Part shown: positions 27,474-36,329 of the stretch, in pieces | How the letters are laid out: each line of letters starts with the position of its first letter | Position numbering within the stretch: position 1 is the first letter of the stretch | Assembly (NCBI RefSeq): GCF_007748195.1 | Contig: NZ_CP037920.1 | Location: 2,605,501-2,669,500, forward strand | Length of the DNA: 64,000 bases | Direction: 5' to 3' | Source of the DNA: Gimesia aquarii | Lineage (GTDB): Bacteria; Planctomycetota; Planctomycetia; Planctomycetales; Planctomycetaceae | Notes under the pieces: generated by a model | The model's input: only the letters and a program-made list of their open reading frames with translations | Told to the model about the DNA's origin: nothing | Database searches by the model: none | Made by a program: the position numbers and the translations under genes

Positions 27474-28059
27474 ACGAATGATCTATTTCAGTGTTGTCAT
27501 CGTAGTTAGCTTACTTGGCTATTTTGGTTGGAAGTTGACAGCCAGAAGTGCTTATGAATCAGCCGAATACAAGTTACTTGAATCAGAGAACTCCTTTGAA
27601 ACTCGCGAATATCCAGACCTCACGCTGGTAACGACCAATATGCAGTTTGATTCGCAAGGTGACGATGGAAGCTTTATGCGATTATTTCGTTATATAGACG
27701 GTGCCAATGACGATCAGCAAAAAGTAGCTATGACGACACCCGTTTTCATGGAACCTGAAGGCTCTGAGGAATCAGGTCAAATGGGATTTGTTGTCCCAAA
27801 AATCGTCACGAAGCAAGGTGTTCCCCAGCCGGTTAATAAGAAAGTTCGAGTGCAAAAACGTGTTGGTGGGCGTTTTGCCGTGATCCGATTTAACGGAAGA
27901 TTAAATGAAAAAACAGTCGCAAAAGAAGAAGAAAAATTACGCAAGTGGATGAGCAAAAAAGGTCTGATTGCTGATGGTGATTCTGAGTACGCGGGCTACG
28001 ATCCTCCCTGGACTCCCGGTCCCTTCCGCCGCAATGAAGTTCTGATTCGATTGAAGTAA
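27460..28059 (+). CDS. SOUL-family haem-binding protein
   Basis: A 199-residue protein with an N-terminal membrane segment (MIYFSVVIVVSLLGYFGWKLT) and a SOUL/HBP domain: ENSFETREYPDLTLVTT, then MRLFRYIDGANDDQQKVAMTTPVFM, the most conserved stretch of the family, and late PWTPGPFRRNEVLI. SOUL proteins bind haem or related tetrapyrroles; the haem ligand is not conserved in the family, and no obvious one is visible here. The start lies inside a 22-bp duplication, and the second ATG (27463) is equally possible. It probably forms an operon with the CIA30-like gene 32 nt upstream. Confidence 0.88.
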   Translation: MMVRKRMIYFSVVIVVSLLGYFGWKLTARSAYESAEYKLLESENSFETREYPDLTLVTTNMQFDSQGDDGSFMRLFRYIDGANDDQQKVAMTTPVFMEPEGSEESGQMGFVVPKIVTKQGVPQPVNKKVRVQKRVGGRFAVIRFNGRLNEKTVAKEEEKLRKWMSKKGLIADGDSEYAGYDPPWTPGPFRRNEVLIRLK

Positions 28060-28135
28060 AACTATTCAACCAAAGTCAAAATCGATGATCTTATTACAAG
28101 CTTATCTGTTTATCGCATCAGATTAATTAAAATCA

Positions 28136-28508
28136 CTAATCTGAAAGGCTCAATTCATCAATTCCCGTAGGATCGAAACTGAAACTGCGTGAGTAAATTT
28201 CTCGTGTCCATTCTTCAGCTATGAAGCTTCGTTTGCCCTTAGAACCAATTGAAAAAATTCCGATGCTGTCATGTAAACAGTTACCTGCATAAACAAATCT
28301 GCAATCGGCTGAAAAAATTGCTTCGCACAAAATCAGATGGCAATATGGAAATTGTTTGTCGTGAAGTTAGCTTTCCCACTTTCGAGTCATAATCGAACAA
28401 AACAATGGTTGATCTTTCTTCATGAATGGAATTTGACCAGCGTTTATTATGATGAAGGTAAAAATGCCGAGGACCATCACTTGGATGAAGTGAGATTTGG
28501 ATATCCAT
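28136..28508 (-). pseudogene. Lactonase-family (6-phosphogluconolactonase-like beta-propeller) pseudogene
   Basis: Two overlapping minus-strand frames give consecutive parts of one beta-propeller. 28508-28330 reads HPSDGPRHFYLHH, then TIVLFDYDSKVGKLTSRQT and ILPSDF; 28330-28136 continues in another frame with CRFVYAGNCLHDSIGIFSI and FSFDPTG. In intact lactonase-family (YkgB/Pgl) proteins these blocks follow one another (PRHFAFHP ... YDxxxGxLTxLQTVSTLP ... RFLYVSNRGHDSI). A frameshift, probably a small deletion near 28325-28335, splits them, and the first half and last blades of a ~350-residue protein are missing. The remnant abuts the stop codon of the next gene. Confidence 0.72.
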
Positions 28509-28514
28509 AATCTT

Positions 28515-29483
28515 TCAGTTTTCACTGGCAGAAGTACCTAGAATTGAGAGATTTCGGTTTGTGAATAACAGAAACATCTTATTAAAATTTGCATTCTTGG
28601 CTGAAAACTCTCTTAAATCTTTCTTCTTTCCATATTCAATGAGAAAGACAGGCTTGCGGACTCTTTGAATATTTTTGAGGAATCTGATCATTCCTTCGAT
28701 GTGATCCAGCTTCTGTTTTTTATTTCCAGTTGTGAAGAGATCCTCAATACCGATTGAATCTATGGAATTTACATATTCGGGTTCTGTCAATAGTTGTGCC
28801 GCATTTTGAGGAATGATTAAAAAGTGAGGTTTGGTTTTACGCGCATGTAGTGCAATCTTGTGGACCCATGCAATCATGTCTTGACGGTAGGTATTGCCGG
28901 TTGCAGGGTTTATTCGATTGTCTACCCATTTCTTGTTCTTCGCGTCATATTCGTAGAATTCAAAGGCATCGACAATATCCAGATAAATTCCATCAAATCC
29001 TTGCTTCATTATTTCGTCTACATATTTCAGGATGATATTCTGCCACGACCTGCACCAATAACGTACCTTATAGTTTCCTTCCCAATCTGGATTAAGGGTA
29101 TTCAAAAATGACGGTGCTCCTTTGTCAGGCTGGCCGTCTTGGTTTGTATCCCAGTGACTTTGCCAATAGGGACGATAATTTTCGGCCTCACCGATTGAAA
29201 TGTACGCAACAACTTTGCGAGCAAACTTACCTTTACGAATACTCTCGATTTCCTCTGAAGTCCATAGTCCATTTATATCTGTATTATACGCATAATCTAA
29301 AACGATGAGATCACGTCCGCTCGATGCCAGTCTCTTGACCGCCTCATTTCTAGAAGAGGCAAGTTTTTCAGCTTGAAGGACATAGGTCATTGACCTTGCA
29401 TTTAAAGTGATTCTTTCCTCCCCATGGAGAAGAATTGGTGTGAAGACAAAAAACAAATATAATAGGTGAGAAAGGTGATTCAT
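28515..29483 (-). CDS. GH114/TM1410-like putative glycoside hydrolase, exported
   Basis: A 322-residue protein with a signal peptide (LLYLFFVFTPILLHGE). The rest matches the TM1410/MJ1477 TIM-barrel family, related to GH114 endo-alpha-1,4-polygalactosaminidases: LIVLDYAYN, KVVAYISIGEAENYRPYW, GFDGIYLDIVDAFEF (candidate catalytic Asp), FLIIPQNA, SIDSIGIEDLF and VFLIEYG. It would cleave an extracellular galactosamine-type or related polysaccharide, though the activity is not proven for most family members. It lies 114 nt downstream of a XylR-type regulator on the same strand. Confidence 0.85.
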   Translation of the reverse strand: MNHLSHLLYLFFVFTPILLHGEERITLNARSMTYVLQAEKLASSRNEAVKRLASSGRDLIVLDYAYNTDINGLWTSEEIESIRKGKFARKVVAYISIGEAENYRPYWQSHWDTNQDGQPDKGAPSFLNTLNPDWEGNYKVRYWCRSWQNIILKYVDEIMKQGFDGIYLDIVDAFEFYEYDAKNKKWVDNRINPATGNTYRQDMIAWVHKIALHARKTKPHFLIIPQNAAQLLTEPEYVNSIDSIGIEDLFTTGNKKQKLDHIEGMIRFLKNIQRVRKPVFLIEYGKKKDLREFSAKNANFNKMFLLFTNRNLSILGTSASEN

Positions 29484-29597
29484 TTGTTTTTATACTCAAC
29501 GGATTGTAACAGTGAAAAAAGTCATTTTGTAGTTTATCAAATAGCATTGTCATATAGGGCAAGAATTGAATCATCTCCATAGTACTTGATTGAATTT

Positions 29598-30752
29598 TCA
29601 AGATTCTGTTTTTGACCTTTCGCGATATTTGCCTGGGGTGATTGCATTTTTGGTTTTAAAGATTGTGCTCATGTGTTCGACGTGATTGTATCCAGAGAGC
29701 TTTGCAATTTTCTCCAGATTGAAATCGGTTTCCGTCAGCAGCTCTTTTACACGAATCATTTGCAATCGCATGATTTCTTCTTTGGCAGAGTGCCCAATGT
29801 ACTTTTCGAATCGGCGTGTCAATGTGGCTCTTGTTAATGGGAATCTTTTTAGCACATCATTCACATTGATTCCATCACAGGCATGATCACGAATGTATTG
29901 AATTGCTTTTGCAATGAGTGGATCATCGATGGCAAAAATATCACTCGACTGACGCGCAATCACACCTTGTGGTTCAATCAAAATTGGCTCATCTGGTACT
30001 GCTCCTCCTTGCATAATTTGATCCAAAACGGAACATGCACGATATCCTATTTCCTGAAGACTGTGTGCAACACTACTCAAAGGTGGGTTTGCAAGTTCGC
30101 AAAGATACTGATCATCATCAATTCCAATGACGGCAACTTCGGCTGGAACGGCAATCCCAAGTTCATTGCAAACGTCTAACACCCGAACGCCGATGACATC
30201 ATAAGCTGCAATGATCCCTGCTGGTTTGGGAATTTCCTGGAGCCACTTTGTCAATTCCGCTTGATGAGTTGGCCAGTCTAAGAGGCCACCTTCAGCGTTC
30301 GATGGATCACAGCAGGAGTGAAATATTGATTGATCTAGAAAATTGACGATAGCTTGATATCGAATGTCTGACCAGGTTGTGCCCTGAATACCCGCAAAAC
30401 CGATTGTTTTATAACCTCGATGTAGAAATTCCTGAGCAGCCAAAATCGCCAGGCGTCGATCGTTCGTGTGTACGATGGGAAAATGGGGATCATATATTTC
30501 CCCAAGTGAAACTGTGGGAATCTTGAGTTTCTTGACTGCATCAAACACAGTCGCGTTGGAAGTTCTTAACAGGATTCCATCAGTGGGGCGTTGCTCAATC
30601 CACTCAGGTAAAGGATCATCCAAACCTCGTTCGTTGATAAAAATAGACCAGTGACGATGGCTCCTTACATATTGGGAAATTCCCTCAATAATCCCGCGCC
30701 CATATGTTTTGGATGTTTCCACAAGAACAGCAATCTGCGGTCGATAAGCCAT
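29598..30752 (-). CDS. XylR-type transcriptional regulator (LacI-like sensor + AraC DNA-binding domain)
   Basis: A 384-residue regulator with the order found in E. coli XylR: a periplasmic-binding-protein-like sensor (residues 1 to ~275; IAVLVETSKTYGRGIIEGI, GFAGIQGTTWSD, AEVAVIGIDDDQYLCELANPPLSSV) and two AraC-type helix-turn-helices at the C-terminus (ATLTRRFEKYIGHSAKEEI and LEKIAKLSGYNHVEHMSTIFK). It probably senses a sugar. It is followed by a GH114-like gene and is divergent from a DUF1559 gene 153 nt away, so these are the likely targets. ATG at 30752 has no strong ribosome site but fits the family N-terminus (RPQIAVLVE). Confidence 0.9.
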   Translation of the reverse strand: MAYRPQIAVLVETSKTYGRGIIEGISQYVRSHRHWSIFINERGLDDPLPEWIEQRPTDGILLRTSNATVFDAVKKLKIPTVSLGEIYDPHFPIVHTNDRRLAILAAQEFLHRGYKTIGFAGIQGTTWSDIRYQAIVNFLDQSIFHSCCDPSNAEGGLLDWPTHQAELTKWLQEIPKPAGIIAAYDVIGVRVLDVCNELGIAVPAEVAVIGIDDDQYLCELANPPLSSVAHSLQEIGYRACSVLDQIMQGGAVPDEPILIEPQGVIARQSSDIFAIDDPLIAKAIQYIRDHACDGINVNDVLKRFPLTRATLTRRFEKYIGHSAKEEIMRLQMIRVKELLTETDFNLEKIAKLSGYNHVEHMSTIFKTKNAITPGKYRERSKTES

Positions 30753-30905
30753 AGTCAGATTATCTATTGGATTATTTAAGAAATAAAGTTGTGTGAAAAA
30801 ACCTTAATATTTTATCTCATAATCTCATTGTCACCACACAATTTCAGCGTAAAAATCATTAAATATCACACAAATCATTTCTATCTATTTTCAAGGGAAG
30901 ATTTC

Positions 30906-31871
30906 ATGAAAAGCTTAACCAGGCGTCGTGGTTTTACGCTCATTGAATTGTTGGTAGTCATTGCCATTATTGCCATTTTGATTGCTTTGTTGCTTCCTGC
31001 AGTGCAACAGGCCCGAGAAGCTGCTCGAAGGAGTACATGCAAAAATAACCTGAAACAGATTGGTTTGGCGCTCCATAACTATCACGATGTGCACCGCACT
31101 TTCCCTCCTGCAATTTCAGCACAAAATGACGATGCGAATGGGTATACAGAGCAAGGAAACTGGGGATGGCCCGCTTACTGCTTCCCATTTCTTGATCAGG
31201 CTGCATTATACAATCAAATGGATGTTTCTGGTCAAAGTCTGGCACAGGCTTTAGCTGACCCCGTGTTGGCAAGTGTAGCTGCGACACCACTGCCCGTTTT
31301 CTCATGCCCTTCCGATCCAAAGCCTGAGATTAACGATTCACGTCGAATCAGAGACTCGGCAAATCAACCTCATTTTGTTGCAGGATCTAATTATGTGGGG
31401 AGTGCGGGACATAATTTTTCGAGAATGGTGGAACCAGTTGGGACGGAATTCTGGAATCGCCCTACAGGTATTTTTTATAAAAATAGTAAAGTTCGAATTC
31501 GTGATATTATTGATGGGACGAGCAATACGATTCTAGTGGGAGAACGTGTTTATGGAAAACTTCCTGTATCCGGAGGAAATAACGGAAGAGCCGGGACTGC
31601 ATTTGGAACGTCGGGTTCGACGGGTGACTGGAGAGGGATTCCCGATGTAAGTTTTGCAGCAGGCGTTCCCATGAATGATACTTTGCACTGGGCTTTTGAT
31701 CGCGCGACTTCCAGTCAACATGTTGGAGGACTTCATTTCCTTCTTTGTGATGGAGCGGTTCGCTTTGTGAGTGAAAATGTGAATCAAGGTGGCGGTGGTT
31801 GGGGGCACGATAATGCCGTCTATGAATTGTTATGTGCCATTAATGACTCTGAAGTGATCGGTGAATTCTAA
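30906..31871 (+). CDS. DUF1559 protein with type IV pilin-like N-terminus (first copy)
   Basis: A 321-residue member of a family hugely expanded in Planctomycetota. The N-terminus is a type III (prepilin) signal: [16 protein letters not shown] with cleavage expected after Gly9, then a long hydrophobic helix ([19 protein letters not shown]) and [26 protein letters not shown]. The DUF1559 domain follows, ending HVGGLHFLLCDGAVRFVSENV near the C-terminus. It is likely to be an inner-membrane or pseudopilin-like protein. The ATG at 30906 with AAGGGA upstream is certain from the family; the open frame extends 39 codons further upstream. It is followed 227 nt on by a small lipoprotein gene, as for the second copy at 37221. 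Confidence 0.93.
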   Translation: MKSLTRRRGFTLIELLVVIAIIAILIALLLPAVQQAREAARRSTCKNNLKQIGLALHNYHDVHRTFPPAISAQNDDANGYTEQGNWGWPAYCFPFLDQAALYNQMDVSGQSLAQALADPVLASVAATPLPVFSCPSDPKPEINDSRRIRDSANQPHFVAGSNYVGSAGHNFSRMVEPVGTEFWNRPTGIFYKNSKVRIRDIIDGTSNTILVGERVYGKLPVSGGNNGRAGTAFGTSGSTGDWRGIPDVSFAAGVPMNDTLHWAFDRATSSQHVGGLHFLLCDGAVRFVSENVNQGGGGWGHDNAVYELLCAINDSEVIGEF

Positions 31872-31915
31872 AAATGATTTGGTTCAGGCATAACAGTCTT
31901 AACCACCAAAACAAT

Positions 31916-31954
31916 CCGGGGTGCGGAAGAGCCTTTTTGTTTTCCTCTCCCCGG
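31916..31954 (+). terminator. Possible terminator hairpin after first DUF1559 gene
   Basis: CCGGGG (31916-31921) pairs with CCCCGG (31949-31954), followed by TTTCATTC. The loop is long (27 nt) and the T-run is poor, so this is weak. Confidence 0.3.
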
Positions 31955-32098
31955 TTTCATTCAAAGTAAAACTTTCACAAGATACGTTCTTCAGAAATGT
32001 GTCTAACTCAAATAATTCTTGAGAGGAGTTCATCATTCTTGAGTCTCTCTCACTAATTCCTATCTCAATTCATAATCTAATTTAAAGGGAGGTCAAAC

Positions 32099-32530
32099 AT
32101 GTCTCGCGCCAAATGTCTTGTTCTGTTCTTTTTGTCGTTCCTGTTATTACAGGTTGGTTGCGGTGATCGTGGCGATCGTCCCGAACTTGCGCATGTTTCT
32201 GGAACCATCACCCTTGACGGAAATCCTGTCGAGTGCGCCAGGGTGATGTTCATGCCCACCGAGGGAGGAGCACCGCGGGGTGCAATCGGAGTTAGCAACC
32301 CAGACGGAAAGTACGAATTGATCTATATCAATGAAAAAGGGTGCCCCCCTGGAAAGTTCAAAGTAGCCATCACGACGCGCGGACAAAAATATGATGATGA
32401 AGGGAATTTTGTTGGCGCGCGGGAAGAATCGATCCCGGCGAAATATCACAACGAAAATAAAACTAAGTTGACGGCTAACATTTCTCTGGATGATGAGAAC
32501 GTGGTCGATTTTTCCTTAAAATCAGAATAG
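32099..32530 (+). CDS. Small lipoprotein with carboxypeptidase-regulatory-like (transthyretin-like) domain
   Basis: A 143-residue lipoprotein. ATG 32099 has GGGAGG upstream; the signal peptide ends in LLQVGC (lipobox). The mature part reads HVSGTITLDGNPVECARVMFMP and DGKYELIYINEKGCPPGKFKVAITT, the pattern of the carboxypeptidase-regulatory/transthyretin-like beta-sandwich, with the C-terminus IPAKYHNENKTKLTANI. Planctomycetes have many such proteins next to DUF1559 genes; their function is unknown. The copy at 38237 has the same layout and follows the second DUF1559 gene. Confidence 0.9.
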   Translation: MSRAKCLVLFFLSFLLLQVGCGDRGDRPELAHVSGTITLDGNPVECARVMFMPTEGGAPRGAIGVSNPDGKYELIYINEKGCPPGKFKVAITTRGQKYDDEGNFVGAREESIPAKYHNENKTKLTANISLDDENVVDFSLKSE

Positions 32531-32787
32531 TGTCCATTATTTCTACTCCTTTGATTTATACTCTGATTGAACGATTGAGTGTGTCAGAACAATGTTTGTT
32601 AATGAACGATTGAGAATTTAAAGCTAATGAAAGCGGAAAATTCATGTGAAATTGTTTCTGAGCATGTATTTAAGGAGGACTGAGCGGACGAGTTTCAGGT
32701 GTATTTGCTGAGACAGAGAGTTATAATGGTAAGTACTGATGTTCTAGTGGTACTACCTCCTTAGCTTTCTATCAAAGGCGAATTTTC

Positions 32788-34380
32788 ATGCCCTCTTCAT
32801 GGGTCATTCAGGTTCTAACTTTATCTTCACTCATTGGCTTGGCTTCGTCTGAGGCGAATGCGCAAGATAAGCAGCAGCCGATACTCTCAGAAAGCGTACT
32901 TCTTGAGAAGATTGAAGCTGGTGCTCAAAAAGGCCCCTTTCAACCTGATTGGAACTCTCTCGAAAAATACAAGATTCCAACGTGGTATCAGGATGCCAAG
33001 TTTGGAATTTTTATTCATTGGGGGGCTTACAGCGTGCCCGCTTTTGGAAGTGAGTGGTATCCCCGTTGGATGTATATCGATAAAAAAACATGGCGTGGAA
33101 ATACTTATGCACATCATGCCAAAACCTATGGTCTCCACAAGGATTTTGGTTATAAAGATTTCATTCCCTTATTAACGGGAGATAATTTTAACGCGGCGCA
33201 GTGGGTAAAACTCTTCAAAGATGCGGGAGCACGCTATGTAGTGCCAGTCGCAGAACACCATGATGGTTTCGCTATGTACGATAGTAATCTGACGCGTTGG
33301 AATGCAGTCGACATGGGGCCTAAGCGAGATATCATTGGCTTACTTGAAAAAGAAACTCGCAAAGCGGGGCTGAAATTTGGGGTTTCCAGTCATCGTGCAT
33401 TTAATTGGGCGTACTTTCCACGTAAGCCACATTTTGATAATGTTAATCCTCACTATTTTGATCTGTATGGTCGTGATCATGAATTTCTATACGCGGATGA
33501 TGTGTATGACTTGAGTAAACCCTGGCCTCCACAGGACATGGTATTTAAAAACCATTGGCTAGCCCGTACGGGTGAACTGGTAGAAAAATATCATCCTGAT
33601 CTGATCTGGTTTGATTTTGGGATTTCTCCGATCTGGGTGAAATCCTATGACACCAATCCGTTTCAAAAACACCTCAAAAAATTTGCTGCGTACTACTACA
33701 ACGATGCAGCAAAAAATCATCAAGAGGTTGTGCTGAATTATAAATTGAACGCATTTCCGGAAAACGCAGCCGTGTTGGATATCGAACGCGGCAAGCTGGC
33801 GGGGATTCGCCCGCTACTTTGGCAAACGGATACTTGTGTCAGCTTTAATTCCTGGGGACATATCCGTGATCAGCACTACAAACCTGTGAATTTAATCGTA
33901 GATGATCTGGTTGATATCGTCTCAAAAAATGGGGTGTTGCTTCTCAATGTGTGTCCCAAACCTGATGGCAGCATTCCCCAGATGGAACAGGACATGTTAC
34001 GAAAAATTGGCGGATGGCTGAAAATGAATGGAGAGGCGATTTACGAAACACGTCCCTGGTTAACTTATGGAGAAGGGCCCAGTGTGACCATCGAAGGTGA
34101 AAAACAGGAAGAGAAAAACAAGGGATTTACTGCCCAGGATATTCGCTTCACTACTCGAGGTGATACTCTCTATGCCATTATTCTTGGTTGGCCGGAAGAA
34201 CGGCAGGTTTTGATCAAATCTTTGGCTAAGAAAGATAATGGTACACTGAAGAATGTCAGAAGGATTAAGCTGCTTGGCTCTGAAGATTCAGTGAAGTGGA
34301 AGCAAACCAGCACTTCTTTGAAAGTGATCTTACCTGAAAAAAGTCCTTGTGATTTTGCTGTGGTACTAAAAATTGAATAG
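32788..34380 (+). CDS. Alpha-L-fucosidase, GH29, exported
   Basis: A 530-residue enzyme with a signal peptide (cleavage near EANA-QDK). Glycoside hydrolase family 29 motifs are clear: WYQDAKFGIFIHWGAYSVPAFGSEWYPRWMY, ARYVVPVAEHHDGFAMYDS, LKFGVSSHRAFNW and DLIWFDFG, which contains the catalytic nucleophile Asp, followed by KNGVLLLNVCPKPDGSIP. It removes terminal L-fucose from glycans with retention. A C-terminal beta-sandwich of about 100 residues follows. Release of fucose from algal polysaccharide would suit a marine planctomycete and the sulfatase in the window, but that link is inference. Confidence 0.93.
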   Translation: MPSSWVIQVLTLSSLIGLASSEANAQDKQQPILSESVLLEKIEAGAQKGPFQPDWNSLEKYKIPTWYQDAKFGIFIHWGAYSVPAFGSEWYPRWMYIDKKTWRGNTYAHHAKTYGLHKDFGYKDFIPLLTGDNFNAAQWVKLFKDAGARYVVPVAEHHDGFAMYDSNLTRWNAVDMGPKRDIIGLLEKETRKAGLKFGVSSHRAFNWAYFPRKPHFDNVNPHYFDLYGRDHEFLYADDVYDLSKPWPPQDMVFKNHWLARTGELVEKYHPDLIWFDFGISPIWVKSYDTNPFQKHLKKFAAYYYNDAAKNHQEVVLNYKLNAFPENAAVLDIERGKLAGIRPLLWQTDTCVSFNSWGHIRDQHYKPVNLIVDDLVDIVSKNGVLLLNVCPKPDGSIPQMEQDMLRKIGGWLKMNGEAIYETRPWLTYGEGPSVTIEGEKQEEKNKGFTAQDIRFTTRGDTLYAIILGWPEERQVLIKSLAKKDNGTLKNVRRIKLLGSEDSVKWKQTSTSLKVILPEKSPCDFAVVLKIE

Positions 34381-34431
34381 AGATTGACCATAAAGGCAAC
34401 CAGGGTGAATCAAAGTCGTGATGGGAACGAC

Positions 34432-34473
34432 TCATGTCATTAACCATTATACTGAATATCTTCGATGACATGA
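34432..34473. terminator. Hairpin between convergent genes
   Basis: Nine-bp perfect inverted repeat TCATGTCAT (34432-34440) / ATGACATGA (34465-34473) in the gap between the fucosidase gene and the convergent membrane-protein gene. No T-run; a possible bidirectional transcription stop. Confidence 0.4.
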
Positions 34474-34579
34474 CAACAGCGGAACTTTGACAATTCCAGT
34501 ACTGAATTTTTAGCTTCAACATAAGAAGCGTTTATAGAACTGCCTCCTGTTTTGATCGAGACGATGTCACATATTTTTG

Positions 34580-35752
34580 CTATGGCTCCGAAGTGTCATG
34601 CTTTCGCTTTCGGGCCTCTTCCCGGATCGCCCGTCGATTCGCTTTTGTCATAGGAACGTTCACCCGAACCTGCGTCTGGGTGGATGTCAGTGGTTGAACA
34701 ACCAACGTAACTGTGTCTTCTGGTGGGTAACCCATACGAGTTAGGAGTTCGACCAGGTCTTCTTCGAATCTTTTGCGCCACAAGTCCTCGTAGGTTCGTT
34801 GGCTAAAGGCTATGATCTCATCGGCAGGTACATTGTTCAGTGATTCGAGCTTAAACCACTCCTCTCCGAGCTTGACTTCTGGTTGGGATTCTTGCCATCG
34901 CACTCCGGCGAAGGGAGATATCTTCGGATAGCCTTCACTGGTAAGGTGAGAGGAGTTTGAAGTAATCGCCATGTTGATCATGTAAACCAGGAACAGCATG
35001 ATGACCACAATAGTAAACAAGCCAATGGCTATTTTGGCCGGAGAAGTGCAAGACGTTGGAAGTCTGTCTTGTGCAAAGGGCAGTCCAGGCAAGCTGACAC
35101 GATCATCTACGCCTTCACCGTTCGTTTCATCTCGGAGGCTTGTAATCAAGGTCAATAGTTCCTGTCGTCTTGGTTCTAGCTGCAAATGTACGTATCTTTT
35201 ATTTAGATAATAGATGAAAGAATATAATGCGAATAAAAAGATGGAGAGCCCGATGAAGAACATCAGAGCAGCCAACCAGCCTTCAGATCGTGACTCCCAG
35301 GAAACTTGGGCAAAAAATGCCATGATTGAAATGCTGGGGGGGAGCAAATACCACCAGAAGACATTGCGGAGCAACCAGATTTGATCCTCTACCTCGGTTA
35401 CTGAGCGTTTCACGCAAATAAGGAGTGGTTCATCCGGTTGACTGGGCTTTTGCTTGTGCCGCATTCGATATACCAACATGAACCCGGCCATCCAAACGAG
35501 AACCGGGACTGTCAAATACCATGTCCATGGCGAAGATGTCACAGCTCCCAGGTAGAACCATAACGGAATCATGAGCAATGCGATCCCTATTTCACAAAAA
35601 TCGCGCCAGAAGATCGCAGATCGGAAACTTATCTGGTCACGCTGTGCTTCTTTGCGTAGTAAATCGGCATCAATGATGACACGTGTCTGCGACGAATGCG
35701 CCTGCCAGGCTTGCTGATAATCATCAGGATTCATATGGCTATCAGGGTTCAT
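34580..35752 (-). CDS. Membrane protein paired with ECF sigma factor (putative anti-sigma or sensor)
   Basis: A 390-residue protein with about five hydrophobic segments: IGIALLMIPLWFYLGAV, WYLTVPVLVWMAGFMLVY, YLLPPSISIMAFFAQV, ALMFFIGLSIFLFALYSFIYYL and LFTIVVIMLFLVYMINMAI. The N-terminal ~45 residues are cytosolic, as in anti-sigma domains, but no HxxxCxxC zinc motif is present. The gene overlaps the end of the sigma-factor gene by 11 nt, so it is translationally coupled and likely to act with it. The C-terminal region lies outside the last membrane segment and is hydrophilic. The start is repeated (MNPDS then MNPDD six residues on), giving two usable ATGs. Confidence 0.75.
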   Translation of the reverse strand: MNPDSHMNPDDYQQAWQAHSSQTRVIIDADLLRKEAQRDQISFRSAIFWRDFCEIGIALLMIPLWFYLGAVTSSPWTWYLTVPVLVWMAGFMLVYRMRHKQKPSQPDEPLLICVKRSVTEVEDQIWLLRNVFWWYLLPPSISIMAFFAQVSWESRSEGWLAALMFFIGLSIFLFALYSFIYYLNKRYVHLQLEPRRQELLTLITSLRDETNGEGVDDRVSLPGLPFAQDRLPTSCTSPAKIAIGLFTIVVIMLFLVYMINMAITSNSSHLTSEGYPKISPFAGVRWQESQPEVKLGEEWFKLESLNNVPADEIIAFSQRTYEDLWRKRFEEDLVELLTRMGYPPEDTVTLVVQPLTSTQTQVRVNVPMTKANRRAIREEARKRKHDTSEP

Positions 35753-36329
35753 GTGACTGGCCTTTCATCAGTTCGTTTAAAACTTTTTTTGCCCGATTCA
35801 ATTTCACACCCACATTGTTTTCAGAGATGCCTAATACTTCGGCCATCTCTCGATAGCTGAGTTCATCAAGGTAAAGCAGTACCAACGCCGCGTCGGTTTT
35901 CGGTAACTGGTTGATTGCTTTGTAGAGTTGTTCAACGGTATCTCGATGCTGAGCTTGCTCTGCGCTGTCAACACAGTCAGTTGCTATGGCCTGCACCTCC
36001 AGTAACGGTTGTTGTTTTGATCGTCGCGGTTTGTCCTTTCTATTCCAATTCATAGCGGTTTGTAGTGCGACTCGATAAAACCACGTTGCAGGAGCAGCCT
36101 TACGCTCGAAGTTTGGTAGGGATCGCCAAGCTTGCAGCAGAATTTCCTGAGCCAGGTCCTGACATTCCTCACTAGTGAGGGTATAAGCACGCGCAACCTT
36201 CATTACAGTGGCGCCATTCTCGTCTAGCCAGTTCAAGAATAATGACTTTTCATCATCGTTCAGCAACGCAAAATCTCCTTTCAGTAGTATTGGTAGCTCT
36301 ATCAAGCGTTGACTTACAGAAAAGTCCAA
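35742..36329 (-). CDS. ECF-type RNA polymerase sigma factor
   Basis: A 195-residue sigma-70 family factor with regions 2 and 4 only. Region 2 is about residues 30-105 (CQDLAQEILLQAWRSLPNFERKAAPATWFYRVA is the 2.2-2.4 stretch), and region 4 is about residues 135-185 (LPKTDAALVLLYLDELSYREMAEVLGISENNVGVKLNRAKKVL, containing the -35 recognition helix). It directs polymerase to promoters of an extracytoplasmic-stress or cell-surface regulon. The next gene overlaps it and probably controls its activity. The start at 36329 has little ribosome-site support; a shorter N-terminus is possible. Confidence 0.92.
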   Translation of the reverse strand: MDFSVSQRLIELPILLKGDFALLNDDEKSLFLNWLDENGATVMKVARAYTLTSEECQDLAQEILLQAWRSLPNFERKAAPATWFYRVALQTAMNWNRKDKPRRSKQQPLLEVQAIATDCVDSAEQAQHRDTVEQLYKAINQLPKTDAALVLLYLDELSYREMAEVLGISENNVGVKLNRAKKVLNELMKGQSHEP

